DNA of 48,858 nt from Extensimonas soli (GTDB lineage: Bacteria > Pseudomonadota > Gammaproteobacteria > Burkholderiales > Burkholderiaceae_C): positions 1-48,858 of the forward strand of contig NZ_JARGEL010000031.1 in the NCBI RefSeq assembly GCF_029211265.1, in the 5' to 3' direction. Each line of letters begins with the position of its first letter. Position 1 is the stretch's first letter. Positions 15,099-24,711 of the stretch are shown here, piece after piece. The notes beneath the pieces are model-generated. The model saw nothing but the letters and a program-made list of their open reading frames with translations. It had not been told where the DNA came from and made no database searches. The position numbers were made by a program, and so were the translations under genes.

Positions 15099-16691
15099 TC
15101 AATGGGTGTGTTCGGCAGAGGCTTTGCCAAGCTCTGACTTCACAACAAAGCTGCCCGTCGACGCATACGGTGCCCCGGCTTTGAGCCCTTGCAAAACCTC
15201 GACGCGCTTGCCATCGCTGCGGCCCAACTGCACGGGCTGAGCAATGAATCCCCCATTCACCTTTAGGAACACCACTGGCTTACCGCCGACGGTCTGAATG
15301 GCATCACTGGCCACTGTCACGGGCACGTCAGCCTCAGAGGAGGTCACTTCCACGTTGACGAACAGCCCAGGACGCCAAGCACCTTTCGGGTTGGCCAAGA
15401 CCACTCGGGCTTTGGCCATACGGGTTTGTTCGCCAATCAGCGACCCAACAAAGGTGATGACACCTGTAGCGCTGGCATCAAATGCAGTTGCCTTGATGGT
15501 CACTTTTTCTCCGATTCTGACCAACGGCAAGTCCTTGGCTGGTACGTTGATTTCAGCCCAAACTTGCCCCAGGTCCGATACGGTGAACACGGCAGCGTCT
15601 TCCTTGACGGCTTCACCGAGGCTGAGATGTTTTTCAATCACCAAGCCATCGAAGGGCGCACGCAATTCAAAGCGGTTAAGGCCCCCCTGCGAACCCGGGG
15701 CCAGCCCCAAAGCGGATAGCTTCTGTTGAGCGTTGGCCACAGCGACTTCCGCCTCGTGCAGCGCTTGCCCTGCTTGCAGATAGTCTTGCTCTGCGGAAAT
15801 TTTCTGCTCCCAGAGTCGTTTTTCACGCTCGAACGTGGTCTTGGCCAAGGTCAGACGCTTTTGTGCGGTTTGCAGTTCACTGCGTTGCTCGGACGCGGCC
15901 GGGCTCGCAATGACAGCCAGAACCTGGCCTCGTCTGACCGCTTGCCCCAAGCTGGCCTGCACGCTCTCGACCACCCCCGCAATGCGTGGCACAACGTGCG
16001 ACGTCCGGTCTTCGTTCAGGCGAATTTCCCCTGGCAATTGCAGGGCGGACTTGATTCGTGCCGCACCAGCCGTATCGATACCGATGGATGCCGCTTTGAT
16101 TTGCGCATCACTGAGTTCGACCTTCCCCTCTTCTTGGTTGAGCACGAACATGAAGGGTTCGTTGTCGGTCTGGGCAACGATGCTTATCTCAAACGCGTGC
16201 GGCTCCGGCACGACCTCGCGGCTCAACAGGCTGTCCTTGTCACGTGCGAAATTTAGAGTCTGCTTCTCTCCGGTCAAGCGCGTGATGGTGGCGCTGACCT
16301 TGGCTGCACCGCTGGGTAGAGGCTTGTCCTTATCGAATAGCCAGATGCGCAAACGGGGTTCACCACTGTCCTCAGACAGCAAAGCCTCCAGCCCGAAATC
16401 CCCCTCCTTGAACAGCTTGCCGCCATGTGGGCCCTTGCTCGGGGCCTCGTGGTGCTCGCCGTCCGCATGACCCTTGTCGTGATCGTGTTTGTCTCCACTG
16501 GCCTTACCGTGATGCTCACCATCACTGTGTGCCTTGCCTTCGACGTGGCTGCCGTGACCGTCATCTTCGGCTGTCTTGGTTGCTGTGACGCCGAGAATGG
16601 CGCTGCCCAGTACAACGCCCGTCGCAACGATCACGGCGATGGCGATCAGATGCTTCTTGCTGACATTCAGTTTGTTGGTATCAATTTTCAT
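15099..16691 (-). CDS. czcB: CzcB-type periplasmic membrane fusion protein with a His-rich N terminus
   Basis: The protein has 530 residues. An N-terminal membrane anchor (HLIAIAVIVATGVVLGSAIL) is followed by a His/Asp/Lys-rich stretch at about 45-85 (SHVEGKAHSDGEHHGK, DKHDHDKGHADGEHHE) likely to bind Zn or Co. The adaptor body has the lipoyl-like halves (VVPRIAGVVESVQASLGQAV and RAPFDGLVIEKHLSLGEAV), a helical hairpin between them, and the C-terminal beta barrel (VTVASDAIQTVGGKPVVFLK). It links CzcA to the outer-membrane channel CzcC. It is longer than average adaptors because of the His-rich region and an extra N-terminal beta domain (about 90-190). Confidence 0.94.
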   Translation of the reverse strand: MKIDTNKLNVSKKHLIAIAVIVATGVVLGSAILGVTATKTAEDDGHGSHVEGKAHSDGEHHGKASGDKHDHDKGHADGEHHEAPSKGPHGGKLFKEGDFGLEALLSEDSGEPRLRIWLFDKDKPLPSGAAKVSATITRLTGEKQTLNFARDKDSLLSREVVPEPHAFEISIVAQTDNEPFMFVLNQEEGKVELSDAQIKAASIGIDTAGAARIKSALQLPGEIRLNEDRTSHVVPRIAGVVESVQASLGQAVRRGQVLAVIASPAASEQRSELQTAQKRLTLAKTTFEREKRLWEQKISAEQDYLQAGQALHEAEVAVANAQQKLSALGLAPGSQGGLNRFELRAPFDGLVIEKHLSLGEAVKEDAAVFTVSDLGQVWAEINVPAKDLPLVRIGEKVTIKATAFDASATGVITFVGSLIGEQTRMAKARVVLANPKGAWRPGLFVNVEVTSSEADVPVTVASDAIQTVGGKPVVFLKVNGGFIAQPVQLGRSDGKRVEVLQGLKAGAPYASTGSFVVKSELGKASAEHTH

Positions 16692-16693
16692 GT

Positions 16694-18052
16694 TTATTCC
16701 TTATTCGCTGGCTGGGTAGCATTTGCGCCAGGTTCGCCGAGCACGCGGTCAATGTCCGCAGCCGTGCGATGCGCCTCAGCCAATGCTTTGAGGTATTGGG
16801 ACTTGGCGGCAAAGTAGGTGCGCTGTGCGTCCAGCACTTCCAAGAAGTTGAACTTGCCGTTTTCAAATCCGACGGTGGCCGCGTCGTAGGCACTTTTGGC
16901 CCCAGGTAAAACATCCCGTTGCAAGACGTCGACTTCCCCACGAATGGATTCCAGCCGCTCGCGGGCTTGCAATACGTCCGTGCTGACTCGCATGTTCAAA
17001 GCTTGGAGTTCGTCCCGCGCCTTGTCTTCGCGCTTCAGCGCTTCCAACAAGTTCCCCTGATTGCGATCAAACAGCGGCAAGGGGACGGAAACACCGAACA
17101 GCAGTTGATCGCGCTGCAGTTCGTTGGGGCGTTTCACCCCTAGGCTGAAAGTGACGTCGGGTATCCGTTTGCTGCGCTCTACATCGACCAACGACCTGCG
17201 GCGCTCAACCTCCAGCTGCATACGGCGCAGCGTTGGCGAAGCGGACAGGCGCTGCTGGACGTTGTCGAACGAAGGGACAGCCGGAAGCTCTTCCACGTTG
17301 CCCGACACGAGAGTAAATCGCGGTGGGTTGGCCCCTAGCAAACTGGCCAAGCGTGCCCGAGCATTACGTTGCTCGCTCTGGGCCTGTGCCAATTCGACTC
17401 GCACACCTGCTTCGGCCACCCGTGCCTTGGTTTCTTCGACCGGAGAAACCTTGCCCGCTGCCACGCGTTTGGCAACAGCATCGGTAGCGCGTTTTGCCAG
17501 ATCGACACTGGCTTGAGCCAATGCTGCGCGTTCCTGTGCCGCCAAAGTCTCGAAGAAGGCAGCGACCACGGCGGCACGAATTTCGACGCGGCGCAAGTTC
17601 AGTTCTTCGACCGCAATGTCGCGTCCTCGCTCTGCCGCCGTGATACGGGCCGCGCGCTTGCCACCCATTTCGACGGGCAGGTTGATCTGCACACTTTGTG
17701 TGCGGGTCGCTGCCCGCTGGTCTTCCAGCGAGTACGCCAGTTCGGGATTGGGGCGAGCTTGCCCCTGGATCACCTGACCTTGCGTTGCCTCGATTTCCCG
17801 CCTTGCGACAGCCAGGTCTAGATTGCTGTCCAGGGCTAAATCGATGGCCTTTTGCAGCGTCAGGATCGTTGCCGCTTCGCTCTGCAAGCCGCTTCTGACG
17901 GCTGAATGATTGTCTTGTGCTGCTGGCAACGCCTGGGCGAAAGCTGCCCCTGCAGTGAGCGCTACGAGCAAGCTCATAGCAGCCGCAACTCTTGATGTGC
18001 GGAGGACGGAGACTGACTTCCGTCTTTTGTGATTGTGATGACTTTTCAACAT
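16694..18052 (-). CDS. czcC: CzcC-type outer-membrane channel (TolC family)
   Basis: The protein has 452 residues. The N terminus is basic, then a signal peptide ends at AGAAFAQA. Two repeats of the outer-membrane efflux domain follow: ILTLQKAIDLALDSNLDLAVAR and QGQARPNPELAYSLED in the first half, RRMQLEVERRRSLVDVERSKR and FDRNQGNLLEALKRED in the second, and a helical C terminus. It forms the outer-membrane exit of the czc pump. The ATG at 18052 has GGAG six bases upstream. It is followed 2 bp later by czcB. The preceding 168 bp contain only a short weak hairpin (18132-18149). Confidence 0.93.
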   Translation of the reverse strand: MLKSHHNHKRRKSVSVLRTSRVAAAMSLLVALTAGAAFAQALPAAQDNHSAVRSGLQSEAATILTLQKAIDLALDSNLDLAVARREIEATQGQVIQGQARPNPELAYSLEDQRAATRTQSVQINLPVEMGGKRAARITAAERGRDIAVEELNLRRVEIRAAVVAAFFETLAAQERAALAQASVDLAKRATDAVAKRVAAGKVSPVEETKARVAEAGVRVELAQAQSEQRNARARLASLLGANPPRFTLVSGNVEELPAVPSFDNVQQRLSASPTLRRMQLEVERRRSLVDVERSKRIPDVTFSLGVKRPNELQRDQLLFGVSVPLPLFDRNQGNLLEALKREDKARDELQALNMRVSTDVLQARERLESIRGEVDVLQRDVLPGAKSAYDAATVGFENGKFNFLEVLDAQRTYFAAKSQYLKALAEAHRTAADIDRVLGEPGANATQPANKE

Positions 18053-18220
18053 CCGATTCTCCAGTGATATTCAAATACACGAGGGAATCGGCGGAGAGCG
18101 ATCCAAATGATCGCCTGCTCGTCGTCACGTCAGCCGAGCGAGGTCGGCTTGATACGGTCACGCGCTAGGCGTATCCGTGCATTGGTGATGACGAAGGGGA
18201 AGGAACGCGCTCCCCGCCGA

Positions 18221-18574
18221 TCAGGCGAGGACACGCCACTGAGGGCGTTCAAGGCGTTCAAAAGGGGGCGACGTGAGACGAGCCCAGTAATCTGCTGTAT
18301 CCAGAGATGAGTCGGCCAGCGATGCAATCGTGACTGCCCCAGGCAAGGCCGACAAACATCCCGCGTGACAGGATGCGCAATCGGGATCACCACCGATGGT
18401 CTTGGCTGGATCGGAAGATGCGTCTTTGCCATCCGCAGTCTTGTGCTGATGGTCATGGTGACCAAAGTGCTTGGCTGCGGCACCGGTTTCGTGTTGGCAA
18501 TAGCTGGCTGCAGCCGCCCAGCCAAGCTGTAGCGGCATAAACACCAACAAAAGGATTGCCAACCATTTACGCAT
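18221..18574 (-). CDS. czcI: CzcI-like small periplasmic protein of the czc operon
   Basis: The protein has 117 residues. The signal peptide (MRKWLAILLLVFMPLQLGWA) is followed by ASYCQHE, FGHHDHQHK and DCASCHAGCLS, a His- and Cys-rich layout as in CzcI proteins of Cupriavidus and Ralstonia, where czcI precedes czcCBA and affects induction by zinc. Here the order I-C-B-A is the same. The ATG at 18574 is chosen because the signal peptide begins there; the frame is open further upstream but overlaps cadA. No separate promoter is clear in the 44 bp before it, so it may be read with cadA. Confidence 0.82.
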   Translation of the reverse strand: MRKWLAILLLVFMPLQLGWAAAASYCQHETGAAAKHFGHHDHQHKTADGKDASSDPAKTIGGDPDCASCHAGCLSALPGAVTIASLADSSLDTADYWARLTSPPFERLERPQWRVLA

Positions 18575-18618
18575 ATGGGCAACAGTGTAGCAGCTATAGA
18601 CTTCCCTGTACATCTTTT

Positions 18619-20853
18619 CTACTTGCTCTGTTGCCTTCCAAGCAACCGTAGCCCATTGAAAACCACCAGCAAGCTTGCCCCCATATCCGCAAACACTGCC
18701 ATCCACATGGAGGCATTGTCGAAGATGGCCAGAAGTAAGAAGACCAGCTTGATGCCTAGCGCAAGACTGATGTTCTGCCAAAGCACGGCGTGGGTGCGCT
18801 TCGAGAGTCGTATCGTTTCTGGCAGACGCCGCAGGTCGTCGTTCATGACCACAACATCGGCGGCCTCCATCGCCGTATGGGTTCCAGCAGCACCCATGGC
18901 GAAGCCGATGTCGGCCTTGGCAAGTGCTGGCGCGTCATTGATGCCATCGCCTGTCATCGCCGTCATGCCCAGGCGCTGTTGAAGTTCCCAGATGGCCTGC
19001 AACTTGTCTTCGGGTAGCAGGTTGCCCCGCACCTCGGCAATGCCCGCCTGAGATCCGACGGTGCGCGCGGTCGCGATGTTATCTCCTGTCAGCATGACCG
19101 GTGTCACGCCGAGCGACTTCAGGTCGGCCACCGCTTGGGCAGAGGATGGCTTGATGGTGTCCGCCACCGCACAGATCGCCATCACACGTTCGCTGTTAGC
19201 GAGGAGTGTGACCGTGCGACCTGCCTCTTCATGAACTGCGAGGCGGGCTTCGAGTTCAGCCGAACATTGCCCACGCTCCTCGATCCAGCGGTGGTTGGCC
19301 AGCGCGTAGGAATGATTGCCGATGACGCCTTGCACTCCACGCCCTGCAACGGCTTGAAACTCTCCCACCTGTAGATCGGCGGTTGACAGCCCCTCTGCGA
19401 TGGCTTTGGAAACCGGGTGATCCGACCGACCCGCGAGACTCTTTGCAAGTCCCTCCAGCACACGTTGATCAAGACCTGTGTCCACGGGCTCGAAGGCCAC
19501 CAGTTTGGGCTTACCTTCCGTGATCGTGCCTGTCTTGTCCAGGGCCACAGCTTTGATCTTTCGCGCATCCTCCAAGTAAACGCCGCCTTTGATCAAAATT
19601 CCCCGTCTTGCCCCGGCCGCCAAGCCGCTGACGACTGTGACCGGCGTGGAAATAACCAAGGCACAAGGGCAAGCGATGACCAACAACACCAAGGCTTTAT
19701 AGACAGCCTGTATCCAGGTTAAGTCCGCAAGCCACGGCGCTAACAACGCGACGGCGACAGCCAGGATGAAAACTGCAGGGGTGTAGATCGCGGCAAACCG
19801 ATCTACAAAGCGCTGTGTTGGCGCACGCGACGACTGTGCTTGCTCGACTGCGTGGATGATGCGCGCCAAGGTACTGTCCGAAGCGGGCGCGGTGACACGG
19901 AATTCCAAGGCTGCAGATTGGTTAATGGTGCCTGCGTAGACTTCGTCGCCAGGAGCCTTGTCTATAGGCAGGCTTTCCCCAGTCACAGGGGACTGGTCGA
20001 TGGCGCTCTGGCCCAGCGTCACGACGCCATCGAGCGGAACGCGCTCTCCTGGACGGATGCGCACTATCGCATCGACAACGACCGCTTTGACGCCAACGCG
20101 TGTCCAACTGCCGTCACTTTGACGCACCTCGGCTTGCTCCGGTGCAAGAGCCAGCAAGCTCTTGATGGCGCTGCGCGCCCGATCCACCGCTCGAGCCTCG
20201 ATGGCCTCTGCTATCGCATACAAGGCCATCACCATGGCAGCTTCGGGCCACTGGCCTATCAAGAAGGCGCCCGTAACGGCCACCGTCATCAATGCGTTGA
20301 TGTTCAAGCGGCCTTGCCGCAGTGCGGAAAGCCCTTTTCCGTAGACGGAGAAACCCGCCAGGGCGATGGCCACTCCGGCCAGCGCCATTCCAAGAGCTCT
20401 TGTTGGCCAACCGTCTGGAAAAGCGAATGCCAAGCCTTCAGCCGCCACGGCCAGCCCCAATGCAGCAATCAATTTGCCCCATGAGGCCCAGAAACCGATT
20501 GGCTGGGTCGCAGCAGCACCCTCAGATTTATCCTTTGTCCTGATAGGTTCCGGTTTGAAGCCCGCTTTGCGAATTGCATCCAGTGCCACCCGCAGAGCAT
20601 GTTCCTCGGCAGCAATGGCCAATTCGCGGTCGCCCAAGTTGAACTGCAAACCACGAATGCCTGCCACGCCGTCCAGCGCTCGGCGAATTTCTGACTCTTC
20701 CGATGCGCAGTCCATGTTCGCGATCCGGAATCGCTGCGGCTCAACAGCCGTTGCATTAGACGCCATCGGCCCGCCCACAGCAGGCGATGTCGCGCAGCCA
20801 CTCCCACAACCGCAGGCAGTGTCAACTTGTTGGCGTTGGTGAGTAGGGTTCAT
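18619..20853 (-). CDS. cadA: CadA/ZntA-type P1B ATPase (Cd/Zn/Pb export)
   Basis: The protein has 744 residues. The N terminus has a Cys-rich tail (CGCGSGC), then a heavy-metal-associated domain with NMDCASEESEIRRAL, the Cys-containing loop of Zn/Cd/Pb pumps. Later motifs: SPVTGES (actuator), ACPCALVIST (the CPC metal site in TM6), DKTGTITEG (phosphorylated Asp), SDHPVSKAI (nucleotide-binding HP) and [16 protein letters not shown]. It exports divalent soft metals from cytoplasm to periplasm, where Czc can take them further. The gene is divergent from cadR and has a MerR-type promoter (20875-20905). The ATG has AAGGAG seven bases upstream. Confidence 0.95.
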   Translation of the reverse strand: MNPTHQRQQVDTACGCGSGCATSPAVGGPMASNATAVEPQRFRIANMDCASEESEIRRALDGVAGIRGLQFNLGDRELAIAAEEHALRVALDAIRKAGFKPEPIRTKDKSEGAAATQPIGFWASWGKLIAALGLAVAAEGLAFAFPDGWPTRALGMALAGVAIALAGFSVYGKGLSALRQGRLNINALMTVAVTGAFLIGQWPEAAMVMALYAIAEAIEARAVDRARSAIKSLLALAPEQAEVRQSDGSWTRVGVKAVVVDAIVRIRPGERVPLDGVVTLGQSAIDQSPVTGESLPIDKAPGDEVYAGTINQSAALEFRVTAPASDSTLARIIHAVEQAQSSRAPTQRFVDRFAAIYTPAVFILAVAVALLAPWLADLTWIQAVYKALVLLVIACPCALVISTPVTVVSGLAAGARRGILIKGGVYLEDARKIKAVALDKTGTITEGKPKLVAFEPVDTGLDQRVLEGLAKSLAGRSDHPVSKAIAEGLSTADLQVGEFQAVAGRGVQGVIGNHSYALANHRWIEERGQCSAELEARLAVHEEAGRTVTLLANSERVMAICAVADTIKPSSAQAVADLKSLGVTPVMLTGDNIATARTVGSQAGIAEVRGNLLPEDKLQAIWELQQRLGMTAMTGDGINDAPALAKADIGFAMGAAGTHTAMEAADVVVMNDDLRRLPETIRLSKRTHAVLWQNISLALGIKLVFLLLAIFDNASMWMAVFADMGASLLVVFNGLRLLGRQQSK

Positions 20854-20874
20854 GATCTTCTCCTTGTTGGATGG

Positions 20875-20905
20875 ATTAAAAACCCTGTAGCCACTACAAT
20901 GTCAA
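20875..20905 (-). promoter_or_regulatory. MerR-type promoter and CadR operator of cadA
   Basis: On the minus strand TTGACA (20905-20900) and TTTAAT (20880-20875) are 19 bp apart, the elongated spacing that MerR-family activators act on. A perfect dyad TGTAG-CCA-CTACA (20886-20898) lies within the spacer, where CadR would bind and untwist the promoter when it holds Cd or a similar metal. The start of cadA is 22 bp downstream of the -10 box. Confidence 0.88.
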
Positions 20906-20958
20906 GTGCTTACAATAAAACTGTGTGCAACCTTCCTGCCACCGCTCAAGGTGAAGAT

Positions 20959-21423
20959 ATGAAAATCGGTGAACTGGCCAAGGCCGCTCACACCCAGGTT
21001 GAGACGATCCGGTATTACGAACGCGAAGGATTGTTGCCAGAAACGCCTCGCACAGAAGGTAACTACCGGGTGTACGGCAGCGAACACGTTGACCGACTGT
21101 CCTTCATTCGGCACTGCCGAGGGTTGGACATGACGTTGGACGAAATCCGAGTGCTGCTGCGCTTCAAGGATTCGCCTCACGAGAACTGCGCACAAGTGAA
21201 CGACCTGCTCGACGAGCACATAGGCCATGTAGCTGCCCGCATCAAAGAGTTGAAGGCGCAGGAACGACAGCTCAAGACTTTGCGGGAAAACTGTCGTGAA
21301 TCTCAGCAGGCCAGCCAATGCGGCATTCTGACCGGATTGTCCACGGCATCGCTCCAAGATCACGGCTCAACGACCAGCATGGGCCATGTCCATGGGGCAC
21401 ACAGCCTCAAAGGAAAGCATTGA
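20959..21423 (+). CDS. cadR: CadR-type MerR-family metal-responsive regulator
   Basis: The protein has 154 residues. The N-terminal MerR HTH (MKIGELAKAAHTQVETIRYY, EREGLLPET, NYRVYG) is followed by the dimer helix. Cysteines at 77, 112 and 121 are placed nearly as in CadR of Pseudomonas, which senses Cd and Zn, and the tail is His-rich (HVHGAHSLKGKH) as in CadR rather than PbrR. It should repress and activate the divergent cadA promoter. The ATG at 20959 is the conserved MKIGELAK start; a longer open frame upstream covers the operator and is rejected. Lead response cannot be excluded. Confidence 0.9.
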   Translation: MKIGELAKAAHTQVETIRYYEREGLLPETPRTEGNYRVYGSEHVDRLSFIRHCRGLDMTLDEIRVLLRFKDSPHENCAQVNDLLDEHIGHVAARIKELKAQERQLKTLRENCRESQQASQCGILTGLSTASLQDHGSTTSMGHVHGAHSLKGKH

Positions 21424-21517
21424 ACGAACGGTGTCAGCCAAGTAGCCGTGCCTCAGCATCGCGTTGGGTTGAAATGGTGTGAGAGAAATAACGCTCGGTG
21501 GTATGGAGACATGCGTG

Positions 21518-21552
21518 CCCCTCACACGGAAGAATTCCAGCCGCATGAGGGG
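21518..21552. terminator. Hairpin between convergent cadR and cusA
   Basis: A 7-bp stem CCCCTCA/TGAGGGG, extended inside by CGG/CCG, lies in the 149 bp between the convergent genes. No T-run follows on either strand, so it is a possible but not classical bidirectional terminator. Nothing else is seen in this gap. Confidence 0.35.
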
Positions 21553-21572
21553 GATAAAAAGGAAGTTGCGAT

Positions 21573-24500
21573 CTAAGGGTACCCCCGTGTCCTTTGGCGA
21601 CGACGCATCAAGAAGTAAACCGCAGGCACCACAAACATCGACAGCAATGGCGCGGTAATCATTCCACCGACCATGGGCGCAGCAATGCGCTGCATCACCT
21701 CAGAGCCAGTTCCACTGCCCCACATGATCGGAAACAAGCCCGCCAAGATGACTGCCACCGTCATGGCCTTGGGACGCACGCGCAGCACCGCCCCTTCGCG
21801 GATCGCGTCCAGCAGGTCTTCTGTGCTGGCTTTACCCTGCGCGAGGCGCTCATCCCACGCATGTTTGAGGTACAGCAGCATGATGACCCCGAACTCTGCC
21901 GACACCCCGGCCAGCGCAATGAAGCCCACGGCCCCAGCCACCGACAGGTTGTAGCCCAGCAGATACAGTAGCCAGATGCCCCCCACCAGGGCGAAGGGCA
22001 GCGTTGCCATGATGAGCAGGGCTTCATCAAACCGCTTGAAGGTCAGGTACAGCAGCACAAAGATGATGAGCAGCGTGAACGGCACCACCACCTTGAGCTT
22101 GGCCGTGGCACGTTCCAGAAACTCGAACTGCCCCGACCAAGACACCGAATACCCGGCAGGCAGAGCCACCTTCTCGGCCACCGCCTTTTGCATGTCCTGC
22201 ACCGCCGAACGCAAGTCACGCCCGCGAATGTCCACATACACCCAGCCTGAGAGTCGGGCGTTCTCGCTTCGCAGCATGGGTGGGCCGTCGGTGATGCGGA
22301 TGTCGGCCACATCGGACAGCACCAGCCGTTGGCCGCTCTCCGAGACGATGGGCAGGACGCGCAGCTTCTCCAGCGAGTCACGGATTTCACGGGGATAGCG
22401 CATGTTGATGGGGAAGCGTTGCAGCCCCTCCACCGTCTCGCCGATGTTGTCGCCCCCCACGGCGGAGGTGATGACGGACTGCACATCCGCGATGTTCATC
22501 CCAAAGCGGGAGGCCGCATCGCGGTTGATGTTCACGTCCACATAACGCCCCCCCCGTCAGGCGTTCAGCCAAGGCGCTGCTGACGCCGGGCACGTCCTTC
22601 AGCGCTTTTTCGATCTCGCCGGTCAGGCGGTCGATGGTGGCCAGGTCGGTTCCGGCCACTTTGACCCCCACCGGGCTTTTGATGCCGGTGGCCAGCATGT
22701 CGATGCGGTTGCGGATCGGCGGCACCCAGATGTTGGCCAGGCCTGGCACTTTCACAATGCGGTCCAGCTCGTCCACCAACTTGTCCTGCGTCATGCCGGG
22801 CCGCCATTGGTCTTTAGGCTTGAACTGGATGGTGGTCTCGAACATTTCCATGGGGGCGGGGTCGGTGGCGGTTTCGGCACGGCCGGCCTTTCCGTATACG
22901 CTCAGCACCTCGGGCACCGTCTTGATAAGCCGGTCTGTCTGCTGCAGCAGCTCGCTGGCCTTGCCTGCGGACAAGCCCGGCAGCGCGGACGGCATGTAGA
23001 GCAAATCGCCTTCGTCCAGGCGCGGCATGAATTCACCGCCAATGTGCTGCAAAGGCCAGAAGCTCAGGCCCAGCAACAGCGCAGCCACTGCCAGCGTGGC
23101 CTTGGGCCAGTCCAGCACCGCGTTCAGCAGTGGGCGGTAGATCGCAATCAGGAAGCGATTCAGTGGGTTGGACTTCTCATCCGGGATACGGCCCCGAATC
23201 AGGTAGCCCATCAGCACCGGAATCAGCGTAACCGACAGTGCCGCTGCCGCTGCCATGGCGTAGGTCTTGGTGAATGCCAGCGGTGAGAACAAGCGGCCTT
23301 CCTGCGCTTCCAGCGTGAACACCGGAATGAAGGACAGCGTGATGATGAGCAGCGAGAAGAACAGCGCAGGGCCTACTTCAGCTGCCGACTCGCCAATCAC
23401 CCGCCAGCGGGCATCCCCTACGAGCTTTTGGTCCGGGTGATTGTGGCTCCAGTGCTCCAGATGCTTGTGGGCGTTCTCGATCATCACCACCGCCGCATCG
23501 ACCATGGCCCCGATGGCAATGGCAATACCCCCCAGCGACATGATGTTGGCGTTCACGCCCTGGTAGTGCATGACAATGAACGCAGCCAGGATGCCTAGCG
23601 GCAGTGACACGATGGCGACCAAGGCCGAACGCAGGTGGAACAGGAATATGAAGCAGACCACTGCCACCACCGCAAACTCTTCCAGCAGCTTGTAGCCCAG
23701 GTTCTCCACTGCCCGCTCGATCAGTCCGGAGCGGTCGTAAACGGGCACGATCTCCACCCCCTTGGGCAGGCTGGATTGCAGGCTCTTGAGCTTGGCCTTG
23801 ACGGCGGCAATGGTCTCCAGCGCGTTCTTACCGGAACGCATCACGATCACGCCGCCTGCGGCCTCACCTTCGCCATCAAGTTCACCAATGCCCCGGCGCA
23901 TCTCTGGCCCGAGCTGGATACGCGCCACGTCGCCCAAACGGACTGACACGCCAGTCGCCGTAGTCATCAGCGGCACCTTGCGGAAGTCGTCCAGTGATTG
24001 CAGGTAGCCGCTGGCGCGCACCATGTATTCGGCTTCGCCCAGTTCCAGCACCGAGCCTCCGGCCTCCTGGTTGCCCTTCTGAATGGCCTCCACCACCTTG
24101 CTGTGCGGGATGCCGTAGGCAGCCAGTTTGTCGGGCTGCAGCACGATCTGGTACTGGCGCACCATGCCACCGATGGAGGCCACCTCAGCCACATTAGGCA
24201 CGGTCTTGAGTTCGTACTTGAGGAACCAGTCTTGCAGGGCACGAAGTTGCGAGGCGTCCTGCGTGCCGCTGCGGTCCACCAGGGAATACTGGTAGATCCA
24301 GCCCACCCCGGTAGCATCCGGGCCGAGTGTGGCCTTGGCTCCGGGTGGCAGGCGGGATTGCACCTGGTTCAGGTACTCCAGCACACGAGAGCGTGCCCAG
24401 TACAAGTCTGTGCCATCCTCAAACAGCACGTAGACAAACGAATCACCAAAAAACGAGTAGCCGCGCACCGTCTTGGCCCCCGGCACCGACAGCATGGTGG

Positions 24501-24711
24501 TCGTCAGCGGGTAGGTGATCTGGTTCTCGACAATGCGCGGCGCCTGCCCCGGATAGGTCGTGCGGATAATGACCTGTACGTCCGACAGGTCCGGCAAGGC
24601 ATCGAGGGGTGTGCGGATCACGGAATAGACGCCCCAGGCCGCAACGATCAAGGTCGCCAGCAGTACCAGAAAGCGGTTGCCTATAGACCAGCGGATGAGC
24701 TTGGCAATCAT
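21573..24711 (-). pseudogene. cusA: CusA-type Cu/Ag RND efflux pump, frameshifted in a G run
   Basis: The two halves read as one 1045-residue CusA if one G is removed from a run of eight at 22548-22555 (minus strand). The first frame covers roughly residues 1-718, then goes out of frame and stops at 22387; the second resumes with [17 protein letters not shown]4 has [20 protein letters not shown], the Cu/Ag (HME4) signature. The three Met of the copper path are present in [20 protein letters not shown] and [16 protein letters not shown] overlaps the cusB stop by four bases. If the extra G is real the pump is broken or phase-variable; if it is a sequencing error, the gene is normal. Confidence 0.9.
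22548..22555 (-). repeat. Homopolymer of eight G causing the cusA frameshift
   Basis: Seven G would keep the reading frame through the conserved [12 protein letters not shown] join; eight are present. Such runs are prone both to slipped-strand mutation and to sequencing or assembly error. Confidence 0.85.

Noticed and set aside
18107-18310. A small plus-strand gene between czcC and czcI
   Set aside because: Arg-rich product without a ribosome binding site; it overlaps the czcI 3' end.
20827-20958. A longer CadR with 44 extra residues
   Set aside because: The extra stretch covers the cadA promoter and operator, and MerR proteins begin at the MKIGELAK-type motif.
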